A stretch of 64,000 nt of DNA, from contig NZ_CAMVPU010000015.1 in NCBI RefSeq assembly GCF_947169445.1, forward strand, positions 1 through 64,000, in the 5' to 3' direction. The notes below the pieces were generated by a model, which made no database searches, was not told the origin of the DNA, and was given only the letters and a program-made list of their open reading frames with translations. Origin of the DNA: an uncultured Butyrivibrio sp. GTDB taxonomy: Bacteria > Bacillota > Clostridia > Lachnospirales > Lachnospiraceae. Each line of letters begins with the position of its first letter. Positions within the stretch are counted from its first letter, which is position 1. Below are positions 27,527-34,990 of this stretch, in pieces. The position numbers and the translations under genes are program-made.

Positions 27527-27833
27527 CAATGTCATTTAGATAAGAAAATGCAGTAAATGCGAAATAGGCACGCTACGTTCTTCAGATTATACAGTAGCGT
27601 GGATATCTACGTGACACAGCTTTATCTTTAGACTGTTATCACGTATTTTCGCAATGATTTTCTGGCATTCTACGTGATACACCCCCGTTAACAAGCCTCT
27701 CCTCACGTATTTTTTCCAAATATCTGTTTAGTTTTACGTGTTCTACTACTAATAAAGAGCAGCATCTCACGTAAACGCTATAAATATCATGCTTGTTGCT
27801 CTGTCACATCTTTTTCTTATCTAAATGACATTG
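27527..27833. mobile_element. 307-bp MITE-like element
   Basis: The ends are perfect 22-bp inverted repeats (27527-27548 and 27812-27833), beginning CAATGTCATTTAGATAAG, and are flanked by a 9-bp direct repeat GGCCGGTGG. There is no coding frame of note inside. Size, inverted ends and target duplication fit a non-autonomous element moved by a transposase encoded elsewhere. The end pattern ATGxC...TAAG recalls IS4-family ends, which is a weak memory-based guess. It inserted 36 bases upstream of the ABC ATPase start, within a structured leader. Confidence 0.85.
27574..27810. other. phased array of alternating TACGTGA / TCACGTA heptamers
   Basis: Heptamers start at 27608 (TACGTGA), 27639 (TCACGTA), 27671 (TACGTGA), 27703 (TCACGTA), 27735 (TACGTGT) and 27767 (TCACGTA), with weaker ones near 27574 (TACGTTC) and 27804. 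Spacing is 31, 32, 32, 32, 32 bases, about three helical turns, and the orientation alternates. Between them are unrelated 24-25-base stretches. They could be protein-binding sites on one DNA face, or three tandem 7-bp hairpins in RNA. Confidence 0.8.
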
Positions 27834-27842
27834 GGCCGGTGG
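27834..27842. repeat. target-site duplication, right copy
   Basis: GGCCGGTGG, the second copy of the 9-bp duplication made on insertion. It also forms the base of the GGTGGC/GCCACC stem of the leader RNA. Confidence 0.85.
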
Positions 27843-28154
27843 CTCCCGAGCGGATACATTTTCGCGCTCATAGTTTTAAGTGCGAAATATGTATCCATCT
27901 CGGTCGCCACCTCACTTTCAGCCGTAGAGATCCGCTTCCCGGGAATTAATTGCAAACGATAATGTTTTGCGTATGTATTTAGCATATTATCTTCTATCTC
28001 ATTTTTTCCTAAATATTTTCCCAAAAATCATCGGTATATAAATGTATTTTATTACATTACTTGTAGGCATACGGTATACCTTGGCAAGTTCAAGTAATTC
28101 TTTCATAAGCGTAAATCCTTTTCATAATATAATTCGTAACCCTTGGCGCGGTAA

Positions 28155-28308
28155 GGGGCGGAGCATGTTAATGCATACTTCCTGCGATTTCGGGGCTACG
28201 GAAAAAAGACCGATTCATCGCAAGTGCCCTTGCACGAAGCGATGAATGCTTGGGCTTTTTGGAGTGTTTAGCACCGTGAGCAGGAAGATGCATTAACTGC
28301 GACGCCCC
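28155..28308. repeat. nested 154-bp palindrome with bidirectional terminator core
   Basis: Outer arms are GGGGCG/CGCCCC, GTTAATGCAT/ATGCATTAAC (28167-28176, 28288-28297) and CTTCCTGC/GCAGGAAG (28078-like positions 28178-28185 and 28280-28287). The core is ATTCATCGC/GCGATGAAT with an inner GTGC-CCTT-GCAC hairpin. The core is followed by T-runs on both strands (GGGCTTTTTGG on plus, GGTCTTTTTTCC on minus). It follows larB, so it should end the larE-larB transcript. The long outer arms go beyond a normal terminator. Confidence 0.8.
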
Positions 28309-28322
28309 TGCCGCTCACTGCG

Positions 28323-29090
28323 TTATCTCTTATTAATCATGCTAGCCAGGTAGCCCGCACCGAATCCATTGTCGATGTTGACCACGCTGACACCACTGGC
28401 GCAGGAATTCAGCATAGATAAAAGCGCTGACAATCCACCAAAGGATGCCCCATACCCTATGCTGGTGGGTACCGCAATAACCGGACAGTCTGCAAGCCCA
28501 CCAATCACACTGGCCAAAGCTCCCTCCATACCTGCTATAGCTATTATCACATTGGCACTCATGATCTCGCCCATGGTCTCTTTATTGATCAGCCTGTGAA
28601 TCCCTGCAACACCTACGTCGTAGAGCCTCACAACCTTGTTGCCCATTACCTCTGCTGTTTTGGCAGCTTCCTCTGCAACAGGAATATCACTGGTTCCGCC
28701 GGTTGCTACAACAATCTTTCCAACTCCGCTTGATGTATCTATCTGTTGCCCTGCAATACCTATCTTGCAGTATTCATCATAAGTAAATTCTACTTCAGCT
28801 TTTTTATTCTGAAAGAAGTAATCTGCTGCCTCCTTGGACATTCTGGTAATAAGAACACTTTTTTGCCCATGTTCTAACAGCTTATGCGCTATCTCACAGT
28901 TCTGCTGCGGTGTCTTACCCTGTCCAAAGATTACCTCAGACGCCCCCTGACGTAATCCCCTGTGGGTATCAGGTCTTGCAAAGCCCATTTCTTCAAAGGG
29001 GGCTTCCTTAAGCGCCAGGATGGCGCTATCGATATCAACCTCTCCTGATTTCACACCCTGTAATAACTTCTCAATATCTCTTTCTTCCAT
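28323..29090 (-). CDS. larB: nickel-pincer cofactor biosynthesis protein LarB
   Basis: LarB carboxylates nicotinic acid adenine dinucleotide at C5 and splits its phosphoanhydride, starting nickel-pincer nucleotide synthesis for lactate racemase and related enzymes. The 255-residue protein has an N-terminal helical part and a PurE-like C-terminal domain with VATGGTSDIPVAEEA and GYGASFGGLSALLSMLNSC. GAGGAG lies three bases before the ATG. It follows larE by 73 bases. larC and larA are not in the window. Confidence 0.93.
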   Translation of the reverse strand: MEERDIEKLLQGVKSGEVDIDSAILALKEAPFEEMGFARPDTHRGLRQGASEVIFGQGKTPQQNCEIAHKLLEHGQKSVLITRMSKEAADYFFQNKKAEVEFTYDEYCKIGIAGQQIDTSSGVGKIVVATGGTSDIPVAEEAAKTAEVMGNKVVRLYDVGVAGIHRLINKETMGEIMSANVIIAIAGMEGALASVIGGLADCPVIAVPTSIGYGASFGGLSALLSMLNSCASGVSVVNIDNGFGAGYLASMINKR

Positions 29091-29163
29091 AAACTCCTCA
29101 TATCATCCGTGATTAATCACGCCAAAAATGTGCGATTTATGTGTAATTCACTCAAACCACATT

Positions 29164-29976
29164 TTAAGTTTTTGGCAGCACCTCGTTCATACTTCCGGAC
29201 CTAAAGCCCTTAAGATCAAGGCTCACATACTTAAAGCCAATCTTCATGAATTCGTCATACACTTTATTGCGAACAGACGGCTCCATAAGCCTGTCAAAAT
29301 CTTCCTCCGGAATCTCTATTCTGGCTACATTCCCGTGAACTCTGCAGCGCTCTTTTTTAAACCCAAGACCAATCAAAAGAGTTTCCGCCTCCTCAATCAT
29401 AGAAAGCTTCTCGCCAGTTAGCCTCTCCCCATAGGGAACCCTTGAAGCAAGGCATGCATAGGAAGGTTTATCCCAGGTAGGAAGGTCCATTTCTTTGGAG
29501 AGCTGCCTTATGTCATCCTTGGTAAGTCCCGCCATGCGAAGCGGACTCTTAATTGAAAGCTCAGCAATTGCACGAAGCCCCGGCCTGTAATCGCCCTCAT
29601 CATCCACATTTGAGCCCTCGATAAGTTCTTTCGCACCGTTTTGATGTGCGACATCCAACATCGTGGTAAAAAGATTCTTCTTGCACAAGTAGCATCTATC
29701 CGGTGGGTTATCCGCAACTCCCGGAACGCTTAACGCATCCACACTAATAAAAATATGTCTTATTCCATATTTCTTACAGAATTCATCACTTTCATCGGAC
29801 TCTCTTTTAGGGAAAAAATCTGCTGTAGCAGTTATGGCAAATGCTTTGTCCCCCAAAACATCCGAAGCTACTTTCAGGAGGAATGCAGAATCCACGCCGC
29901 TTGAAAAGGCTACTGCAACACTTTCCATTTCCGCGATATATTTTTTTAATAAAGATAATTTTTCCTGTCTATCCAT
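29164..29976 (-). CDS. larE: ATP-dependent sulfur transferase LarE
   Basis: LarE adenylates the pincer precursor and donates sulfur, in known enzymes from its own cysteine. The 270-residue protein has the PP-loop AFSSGVDSAFLL, a DRCYLCKKNLF Cys pair, and PSYACLASRVPYG, where the cysteine corresponds to the sacrificial residue. The ribosome binding site at the ATG is weak. It forms a two-gene unit with larB. Confidence 0.93.
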   Translation of the reverse strand: MDRQEKLSLLKKYIAEMESVAVAFSSGVDSAFLLKVASDVLGDKAFAITATADFFPKRESDESDEFCKKYGIRHIFISVDALSVPGVADNPPDRCYLCKKNLFTTMLDVAHQNGAKELIEGSNVDDEGDYRPGLRAIAELSIKSPLRMAGLTKDDIRQLSKEMDLPTWDKPSYACLASRVPYGERLTGEKLSMIEEAETLLIGLGFKKERCRVHGNVARIEIPEEDFDRLMEPSVRNKVYDEFMKIGFKYVSLDLKGFRSGSMNEVLPKT

Positions 29977-30159
29977 TTCTATATAAATGTGTATAATGTT
30001 CTTTGTGAGTCAAAAAGTGGCTATCGCTGATACATGCTATTAATTTGTGCACAATCAGACTTACTACCATTGTACCATATCTTCTGACAATTCCCTTAGA
30101 TGATATGTGACTAAACTCTGAAAAAAATATAAAACAAATATTGTATATGGAGACTAGCT

Positions 30160-30357
30160 ATGAATATACACTTGTGTAAAGGTGACGAAACTCTTGAAAA
30201 AGCCCTTGAATACATTAACGAGCATGACTCCGAGGGCCGCAAATACACATTTGATAAAGAAAAAGACAGATGCTACGTAGGTGACGAAGCCTTCGTAAAC
30301 GCACCGGTCCTTATCAACTATAAGAATCAGTACTGGGCACTTCATATTTTAGAGTGA
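30160..30357 (+). CDS. 65-residue protein of unknown function
   Basis: A small soluble charged protein starting MNIHLCKGDETLEKALEYI and ending YKNQYWALHILE. GGAG lies 7 bases before the ATG. It precedes the YczE-type membrane protein gene by 82 bases on the same strand. No family recognised. Confidence 0.65.
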   Translation: MNIHLCKGDETLEKALEYINEHDSEGRKYTFDKEKDRCYVGDEAFVNAPVLINYKNQYWALHILE

Positions 30358-30439
30358 CCTTACGGAAACTTGTATTTATCGCATTTTTCGCAGGAATAAG
30401 ATTCAAGAGCAATATAATCAAAGATAGGAATTTATAGAC

Positions 30440-31099
30440 ATGAACGCAATCAAGAAATACTTCACAGACTATTTTTCACAAAAAGACTTTGCCAAAAGAC
30501 TAATCGTCATGAACATCGGCGTTTTCCTTATGGGATTTTTCTTATCATTTCTCATCAAGGTGGACCTTGGCACAGATCCATGTACCTTCATGAACCTCAC
30601 TTTATCAAGAGCAATTGGTATCAGCTTCGGTACCTGGCAGCTTCTTCTTAACACAGTTTTATTCATATTTGTCATTCTTTTTGGCAAGAAATTTATAGGT
30701 TTTGGAACAATCGCCAACATGGTTTTCATCGGATACATCGCTGATTTCTTCTGCTGGCTTTGGGAAAAGACTATTCCGGAGTACTATTTTACCCAGTTCC
30801 CACAAAGAGGTGTTGTGTTTGCTATTGCTCTTTTTCTTTTTATTATCTCAGTATCCTTTTATATCAACGCAAACATGGGTGTGTCACCCTACGATGCAAT
30901 GCCACAGATTATTTCAGAGCGCGTACTGAAAAATGTACCCTTCGCCATTATCAGAATTGCCTATGATTTTCTTGTAATCCTCATAGGTATCCTGTTTAAG
31001 GGTACTCCAAATATCGGCATCGTGCTGATGGCTCTTTTCCTTGGCCCCATCATCTCAACTGTTGGAAAGTTCCTGAACAAGCACGTCTTTCATATGTAA
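30440..31099 (+). CDS. YczE/YitT-type membrane protein
   Basis: A 219-residue integral membrane protein with five or six helices. Segments such as VDLGTDPCTFMNLTLS and NANMGVSPYDAMPQIIS are the paired G-x-x-P/D loops seen in the YczE/YitT family, whose transport role is poorly known. AGGAAT lies upstream of the ATG. It ends 3 bases before the end of the convergent DUF3990-like gene. Confidence 0.8.
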   Translation: MNAIKKYFTDYFSQKDFAKRLIVMNIGVFLMGFFLSFLIKVDLGTDPCTFMNLTLSRAIGISFGTWQLLLNTVLFIFVILFGKKFIGFGTIANMVFIGYIADFFCWLWEKTIPEYYFTQFPQRGVVFAIALFLFIISVSFYINANMGVSPYDAMPQIISERVLKNVPFAIIRIAYDFLVILIGILFKGTPNIGIVLMALFLGPIISTVGKFLNKHVFHM

Positions 31100-31102
31100 A
31101 GA

Positions 31103-31660
31103 TCATTTATCCAGTTCCCTCATGACGAGTGCAAAAGCTTCCTGGTATTTATGGTTATCTATTTCATACTGTTTACGTAATTCAGCTATCCTCTCTTTTG
31201 ACAGGATAGCTGATGACACAAACTTAAGACTATCAGCTGCTCTTTGCGTCTTTAAAACAATCTGATCAAAACTATCCCCTACCATCAGAAGTCTCATTGC
31301 TTCCTCATCTGTCAGAAATCCACTTGTAATAATACCAAAGGTATCATATATAGTATCCCCAGCTATTGGGCCGACGATAATATCATACTCAGCGTACTCA
31401 TCAGGCTTTACTCTCCTATTGGAAAAAATATAGTTAAACCAAGAACTGTCTCTTTCCAGCTTTTTCACTTTCAGATCTTTTTCATCCAGTTCATAACTAT
31501 TAATGATAATATCTGCCCCCGGCTTTTCTCTTACCCACCCACAGGCAAAATCCAGGTTATCTGTTGTATAAAAGCCCTGCCCAAAATCGGCATTCTTTCT
31601 GCCATAATGTACATCCGGCTTTTTTATTTCTTCGTATCCAGCGTGATATAGCTTAATCAT
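31103..31660 (-). CDS. DUF3990-type, ADP-ribosyltransferase-like protein
   Basis: A 185-residue protein. The start LYHAGYEEIKKPDVHYG followed by DFGQGFYTTDNLDFACGWV is typical of DUF3990, a family that I recall as having an ADP-ribosyltransferase-like fold and occurring in toxin-antitoxin-type or effector contexts. DUF3990 genes often have a DUF3791 partner; none is adjacent. GAGGG lies 7 bases before the ATG at 31660. Whether it is an active enzyme or a toxin is inference. Confidence 0.7.
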   Translation of the reverse strand: MIKLYHAGYEEIKKPDVHYGRKNADFGQGFYTTDNLDFACGWVREKPGADIIINSYELDEKDLKVKKLERDSSWFNYIFSNRRVKPDEYAEYDIIVGPIAGDTIYDTFGIITSGFLTDEEAMRLLMVGDSFDQIVLKTQRAADSLKFVSSAILSKERIAELRKQYEIDNHKYQEAFALVMRELDK

Positions 31661-31725
31661 ATGCAATCCCTCTTTAATTATCTGTGATAAAAAGATTATA
31701 ATAATATTTTTGTGTTTTGCGCAAT

Positions 31726-31743
31726 ATAATTGTTGACAATTAT
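31726..31743 (+). promoter_or_regulatory. palindromic operator over the thioredoxin promoter
   Basis: ATAATTGT-TG-ACAATTAT is a perfect 8-bp inverted repeat with a two-base centre. Its middle contains TTGACA (31733-31738), a consensus -35 box, so a bound protein would block the promoter. A second small inverted repeat, GATTG-TGTG-CAATC, follows at 31746. Both lie 60-80 bases before the thioredoxin ATG. The shape resembles MarR/OhrR-type operators; the regulator is not identified. Confidence 0.5.
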
Positions 31744-31805
31744 TAGATTGTGTGCAATCATTTATATATCAAAAACAATTATCGAATAAATGGAGGACAA
31801 AGACT

Positions 31806-32123
31806 ATGGAATATAAATTTACAGAAGAAAATTTTGATGCTGAGGTATTAAAGAGTGACATCCCTGTGCTCGTAGATTTCTACGCAGACTGGTGCGGTCC
31901 CTGCAAGATGATGATGCCTGTTGTTGAGAAGCTTGCTGAAACCTACGATGGCAAGGTAAAGGTTGGAAAAGTTAATTCCGACGAGAACAGTCAGCTGGCT
32001 GCAAAATATGGTATCATGTCAATCCCTAGTTTTCTTATTATAAAGAATGGAGAAGTTGTAGACAGCGCTATGGGCGCTATGCCAATTGATGCACTTGCTA
32101 AAAAGCTTGATGCAGTACTTTGA
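31806..32123 (+). CDS. trxA: thioredoxin
   Basis: A 105-residue cytosolic thioredoxin with the active site DWCGPCKM and the cis-proline loop MSIPSFL. It reduces protein disulfides with electrons from thioredoxin reductase, whose gene is not here. GGAGG lies nine bases before the ATG at 31806; the longer frame begins with TTG inside the promoter region. It is monocistronic and convergent with the ABC-2 exporter genes. Confidence 0.95.
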   Translation: MEYKFTEENFDAEVLKSDIPVLVDFYADWCGPCKMMMPVVEKLAETYDGKVKVGKVNSDENSQLAAKYGIMSIPSFLIIKNGEVVDSAMGAMPIDALAKKLDAVL

Positions 32124-32151
32124 TAGTAGACTTAAAAGCCGGATATCGTGG

Positions 32152-32205
32152 AAAAATGATATGTACCCCCTTTACTGGACAATCCAGTAAAGGGGGTACA
32201 TATCA
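32152..32205 (-). terminator. intrinsic terminator with 23-bp perfect stem
   Basis: Positions 32157-32179 and 32183-32205 are perfectly complementary around the three-base loop CAA. On the minus strand TTTTTC follows. It ends the ABC-2 exporter operon and lies 28 bases after the convergent thioredoxin gene, which it may also protect. The stem is unusually long for a terminator. Confidence 0.9.
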
Positions 32206-32239
32206 CATGTAAGTCAATGTATGGTCATATCTGTATCAC

Positions 32240-33040
32240 TCAGCTCCCTGTTGATCTGTAGTGTCTCATCGCCAGATGGAAAAGTGCCGACATTATGATG
32301 AATACAAGTGCCCCTGAAAGCGGCGTTACAAATGCTGTCCAGGCGGGCCATCCGTAAAGTGGTTTATCCATGATCCAGGCCGCCGGCACATGCATGGTAA
32401 GCGCGAAGGGCGCAATTACGGTAAAAAGAGCCCGTAGCGGCAAAGGGTAGATATCAATCGGGTACTGGCAGGCGCTTCGTCCGCCATAGGTAATGGCATT
32501 TACCAGTTCAACCGACTTCACACTGAATATACTAAAGATTGCCTCAATCATGAAAAGTCCAAGTATTAGAAGACAGCTCATGGCTATGGATTCCACCAGC
32601 ACCAGTACCTTAATAAAACTCCAGGAAATTCCGGAAAGACTACTTCCCATAATAAGCGCCACAACGCCCACCGCAATGCAGGTAATACGCCTCGGATCAG
32701 TTCCGGCACAAAGAACCTGCGTAAGCACCCCTCTTGGTCTTACAAGAAAAGTATCCAGGCGTCCAGTTCTTACCATCATGGGGAAGTCTCCCGTAATTCC
32801 TCTTCCAAAGAGCTCAGTAAGATAAAAAGAAACTGACATCACCCCGAAAAAGAAATATAGATTTCCGCCGCTCCAGCCTTTTAATCTCTCAAATCTGTCA
32901 ACAATGAGTATCACCACCATCATCTCTCCGCCCTCCATCACAAGCTGGGCGATAGTCTGCATGATAAATGAGCTGGGATACTGCAGATGACTCTTAAGGA
33001 GCATTCCTATAGATTTAACATAAAGTCGCAGGGTATTCAT
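32240..33040 (-). CDS. ABC-2 type exporter permease (COG3694-like)
   Basis: A 266-residue membrane protein with about six helices. It belongs to the three-gene type of uncharacterised ABC exporter known as COG4586 (ATPase), COG4587 and COG3694 (permeases). The motif RTGRLDTFLVRPRG in the second cytoplasmic loop is typical of this family. It is the last gene of the operon, 62 bases after the other permease. Substrate unknown. Confidence 0.85.
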   Translation of the reverse strand: MNTLRLYVKSIGMLLKSHLQYPSSFIMQTIAQLVMEGGEMMVVILIVDRFERLKGWSGGNLYFFFGVMSVSFYLTELFGRGITGDFPMMVRTGRLDTFLVRPRGVLTQVLCAGTDPRRITCIAVGVVALIMGSSLSGISWSFIKVLVLVESIAMSCLLILGLFMIEAIFSIFSVKSVELVNAITYGGRSACQYPIDIYPLPLRALFTVIAPFALTMHVPAAWIMDKPLYGWPAWTAFVTPLSGALVFIIMSALFHLAMRHYRSTGS

Positions 33041-33102
33041 GTTTTTTCCCTTCTATTTCAAAAATCATTTAAATTAGCATTTACTATAAGGCTCTTTTAA
33101 CA

Positions 33103-33891
33103 TCAGCCGCCTTGAACTATCATTCTTTTCCTGTTGGCATTCCACATAGATATGCCGATTGCCACAAGAACCATCACCCAGAATACCTGAAGCGCATAGA
33201 CTCTTAAGGCTTCTCCCGGCAGATATTCACCGGTATAAAGCCTAATCGGCGCATCCAGAAGCTGCGCATAAGGAAAAAAAGTAATAACCTTCTGCCAGCT
33301 CTCAGGGAAAAGAGTAAGCGGGAAAAGATTTCCCGAAAGGGTTAGCATCAATAGATTTAGAAGTCCCTGCATACCCCTTGGATCAAGGGTTATCATCGTA
33401 AATGCAACAGTGATGTTCTCAAGGGCGCACACACATAATAGTCCCAGCAAAAGAGCCGGAATAGCTGCCATGAATCCTGCCGGGGACTTTGGAAGACATA
33501 TCCCCCAACCTCTTGGCAGAATAAATGCCATTACCAGCATAGGAACAGCGCGCATAAGGCTTCCCATCAGCTTTTGCGCCATGATCCTTGCATAATAAAA
33601 ACCATACATATTCACCGGCCTACATAGATCGTAGGAAATATCACCGGACCTGATCTTATCCACCAGATCTGAATCAGAAGCCAGCATCATTCGGAAAAAA
33701 GCCTGCTGCAGCCATACGTATGTAGCCACGCTCTCAATCGGTAAAGACTGCGGTTTGCTGTCATAAAGAGCTCTGTATAGTGCAACCAGGATAAGTCCGA
33801 AAAACATCTGACAAAGGATTCCTCCAATCATGGCACCCCGATATTGAAGTTCCATGCGAAGACGCATTTTAAACACAGTAAAATAAGCCAT
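33103..33891 (-). CDS. ABC-2 type exporter permease (COG4587-like)
   Basis: A 262-residue membrane protein with about six helices. It shares the cytoplasmic motif SGDISYDLCRPVN with its partner's RTGRLDTFLVRP, as expected for a heterodimeric permease. The ATG at 33891 has GAGG six bases upstream; a TTG two codons earlier is less likely. It follows the ATPase gene by 27 bases. Confidence 0.85.
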   Translation of the reverse strand: MAYFTVFKMRLRMELQYRGAMIGGILCQMFFGLILVALYRALYDSKPQSLPIESVATYVWLQQAFFRMMLASDSDLVDKIRSGDISYDLCRPVNMYGFYYARIMAQKLMGSLMRAVPMLVMAFILPRGWGICLPKSPAGFMAAIPALLLGLLCVCALENITVAFTMITLDPRGMQGLLNLLMLTLSGNLFPLTLFPESWQKVITFFPYAQLLDAPIRLYTGEYLPGEALRVYALQVFWVMVLVAIGISMWNANRKRMIVQGG

Positions 33892-33918
33892 AATCAACCT
33901 CGTTAGTTTCCTAGTCTA

Positions 33919-34884
33919 TCAAAGATCAAGTTCTTTATACATTGCCGCAATAAGGTGATCCGTATTCTCAGGCTGCAAGGTAAGCTCTCTGATATTTCCC
34001 GCATCCTGCAGTGCTCCAAGAAGCTGTGATGTAGGAAATCTTGAAGGGTCGTAACTTAGCTTAAGTCCATCTTCTTCCCGCATACATTCCACGCCCTCAG
34101 GAAGCCTTAGGCCACTAACGTCTCCGTCATATTTAACCCACACGTTACGGACATTATCATACCTTTCAAGTAGGTCTCCAAGTTTTCCGTCAAAGAGCTT
34201 CTTGCCGTGCCCAAGCACCATAACCCTTGAACAAAGCGCCGCTATATCCTCCATGTCATGGGTAGTCAGCATTATTGTAGTGCCATACTCCCTGTTTTCC
34301 CATTTCAGAAATTCCCTAAGTGAGAGTTTACTTACTGCATCAAGTCCTATTGTCGGCTCGTCCAAGAATAACAGCTCCGGTCTGTGAAGAAGTGATCCGC
34401 AAAGCTCTGCTCTCATTCTTTGTCCCAAACTAAGAAGCCTTAAGGGCGTCCTCATAAGTGGCTCTAACTCAAGGGCCTGTGTCAGCTCTTTTAACCTGGA
34501 TTCATAGTCTTTCGTTGGAATCCTGTAAATATCCTTAAGAAGCAGGTAGCTGTCAACAATCGGAACATCCCACCACAGCTGGCTTCGCTGTCCGAACACT
34601 ACTCCGATGTTCTTGACATGCTTTTTTCTCTCATTCCAAGGAACAATGCCGCCAACCTGTGCCTGTCCTCCATCCGGCGTAAGAATCCCTGAAAGTATCT
34701 TGACCGTAGTCGACTTGCCGGCTCCATTAGGACCTATATAGCCTACAAGTTCTCCTTTATCAACCGTAAAAGAAACACCTTTAAGGGCATGTACAATCTC
34801 TTTTTCCCTCAAAAGCTTTCCCTTTTCACGTTTCTTTTTTACCAGAAAATCTTTCTTCAAGTTGTTAACTTCTATATAGCTCAT
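33919..34884 (-). CDS. ABC exporter ATPase (COG4586-like)
   Basis: A 321-residue ATPase with Walker A GPNGAGKSTT, Q-loop VVFGQRSQLWWD, signature LSLGQRMRAEL and Walker B LLFLDEPTIGLD. The QRSQLWWD loop is characteristic of this subgroup. A C-terminal extension of about 75 residues follows the ATPase core. AAGGAG lies five bases before the ATG at 34884. It is the first gene of the three-gene exporter operon. Confidence 0.92.
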   Translation of the reverse strand: MSYIEVNNLKKDFLVKKKREKGKLLREKEIVHALKGVSFTVDKGELVGYIGPNGAGKSTTVKILSGILTPDGGQAQVGGIVPWNERKKHVKNIGVVFGQRSQLWWDVPIVDSYLLLKDIYRIPTKDYESRLKELTQALELEPLMRTPLRLLSLGQRMRAELCGSLLHRPELLFLDEPTIGLDAVSKLSLREFLKWENREYGTTIMLTTHDMEDIAALCSRVMVLGHGKKLFDGKLGDLLERYDNVRNVWVKYDGDVSGLRLPEGVECMREEDGLKLSYDPSRFPTSQLLGALQDAGNIRELTLQPENTDHLIAAMYKELDL

Positions 34885-34941
34885 GGTGTCTCCTTCTGGT
34901 GCATAGTTCTGAAAAAATATTTCATTCCTTATTATACACAA

Positions 34942-34977
34942 AAAGAGCCCTCAAACATCACTGTTTAAGAACTCTTT
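34942..34977 (-). terminator. terminator of the thiamine operon
   Basis: AAAGAG...TTAAAC on the minus strand pairs with GTTTGAG...CTCTTT, followed by TTTTTGTG. It begins 14 bases past the thiC stop and lies upstream of the exporter ATPase gene. Confidence 0.7.
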
Positions 34978-34990
34978 ATACGCATAACCA

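Larger units (their letters stand above)
27504..27931 (-). promoter_or_regulatory. structured RNA leader, split by an inserted element
   Basis: Minus-strand sequence at 27931-27924 (ATCTCTAC) complements 27511-27504 (GTAGAGAT). Inside lie GGTGGC/GCCACC, then a GA/GA internal loop, CCGAG/CTCGG and GGATACAT/ATGTATCC (27838-27911). If the 307-bp element and one 9-bp duplication are removed, the two outer arms come to 96 bases apart and give a compact stem of about 112 nt just before the GTG start of the ABC ATPase. This looks like a riboswitch or other leader RNA. I could not match it to a known class. Confidence 0.6.

Noticed and set aside
27574..27810. The regularly spaced heptamers as a CRISPR array
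   Set aside because: The repeated unit is only 7 bases and alternates in orientation; CRISPR repeats are 21 bases or longer in one orientation, and no cas gene is near.
27838..27931. Assignment of the leader RNA to the molybdenum cofactor or guanidine-I riboswitch class
   Set aside because: Some stems and a GAAAGTGAGGTGG stretch looked suggestive, but I could not align the conserved blocks of either class from memory, so no class is named.
27821..28024. 67-codon minus-strand open frame upstream of the ABC ATPase
   Set aside because: It begins with TTG, has no ribosome binding site, and its codons are the two arms of the structured leader; its end lies in the mobile element.
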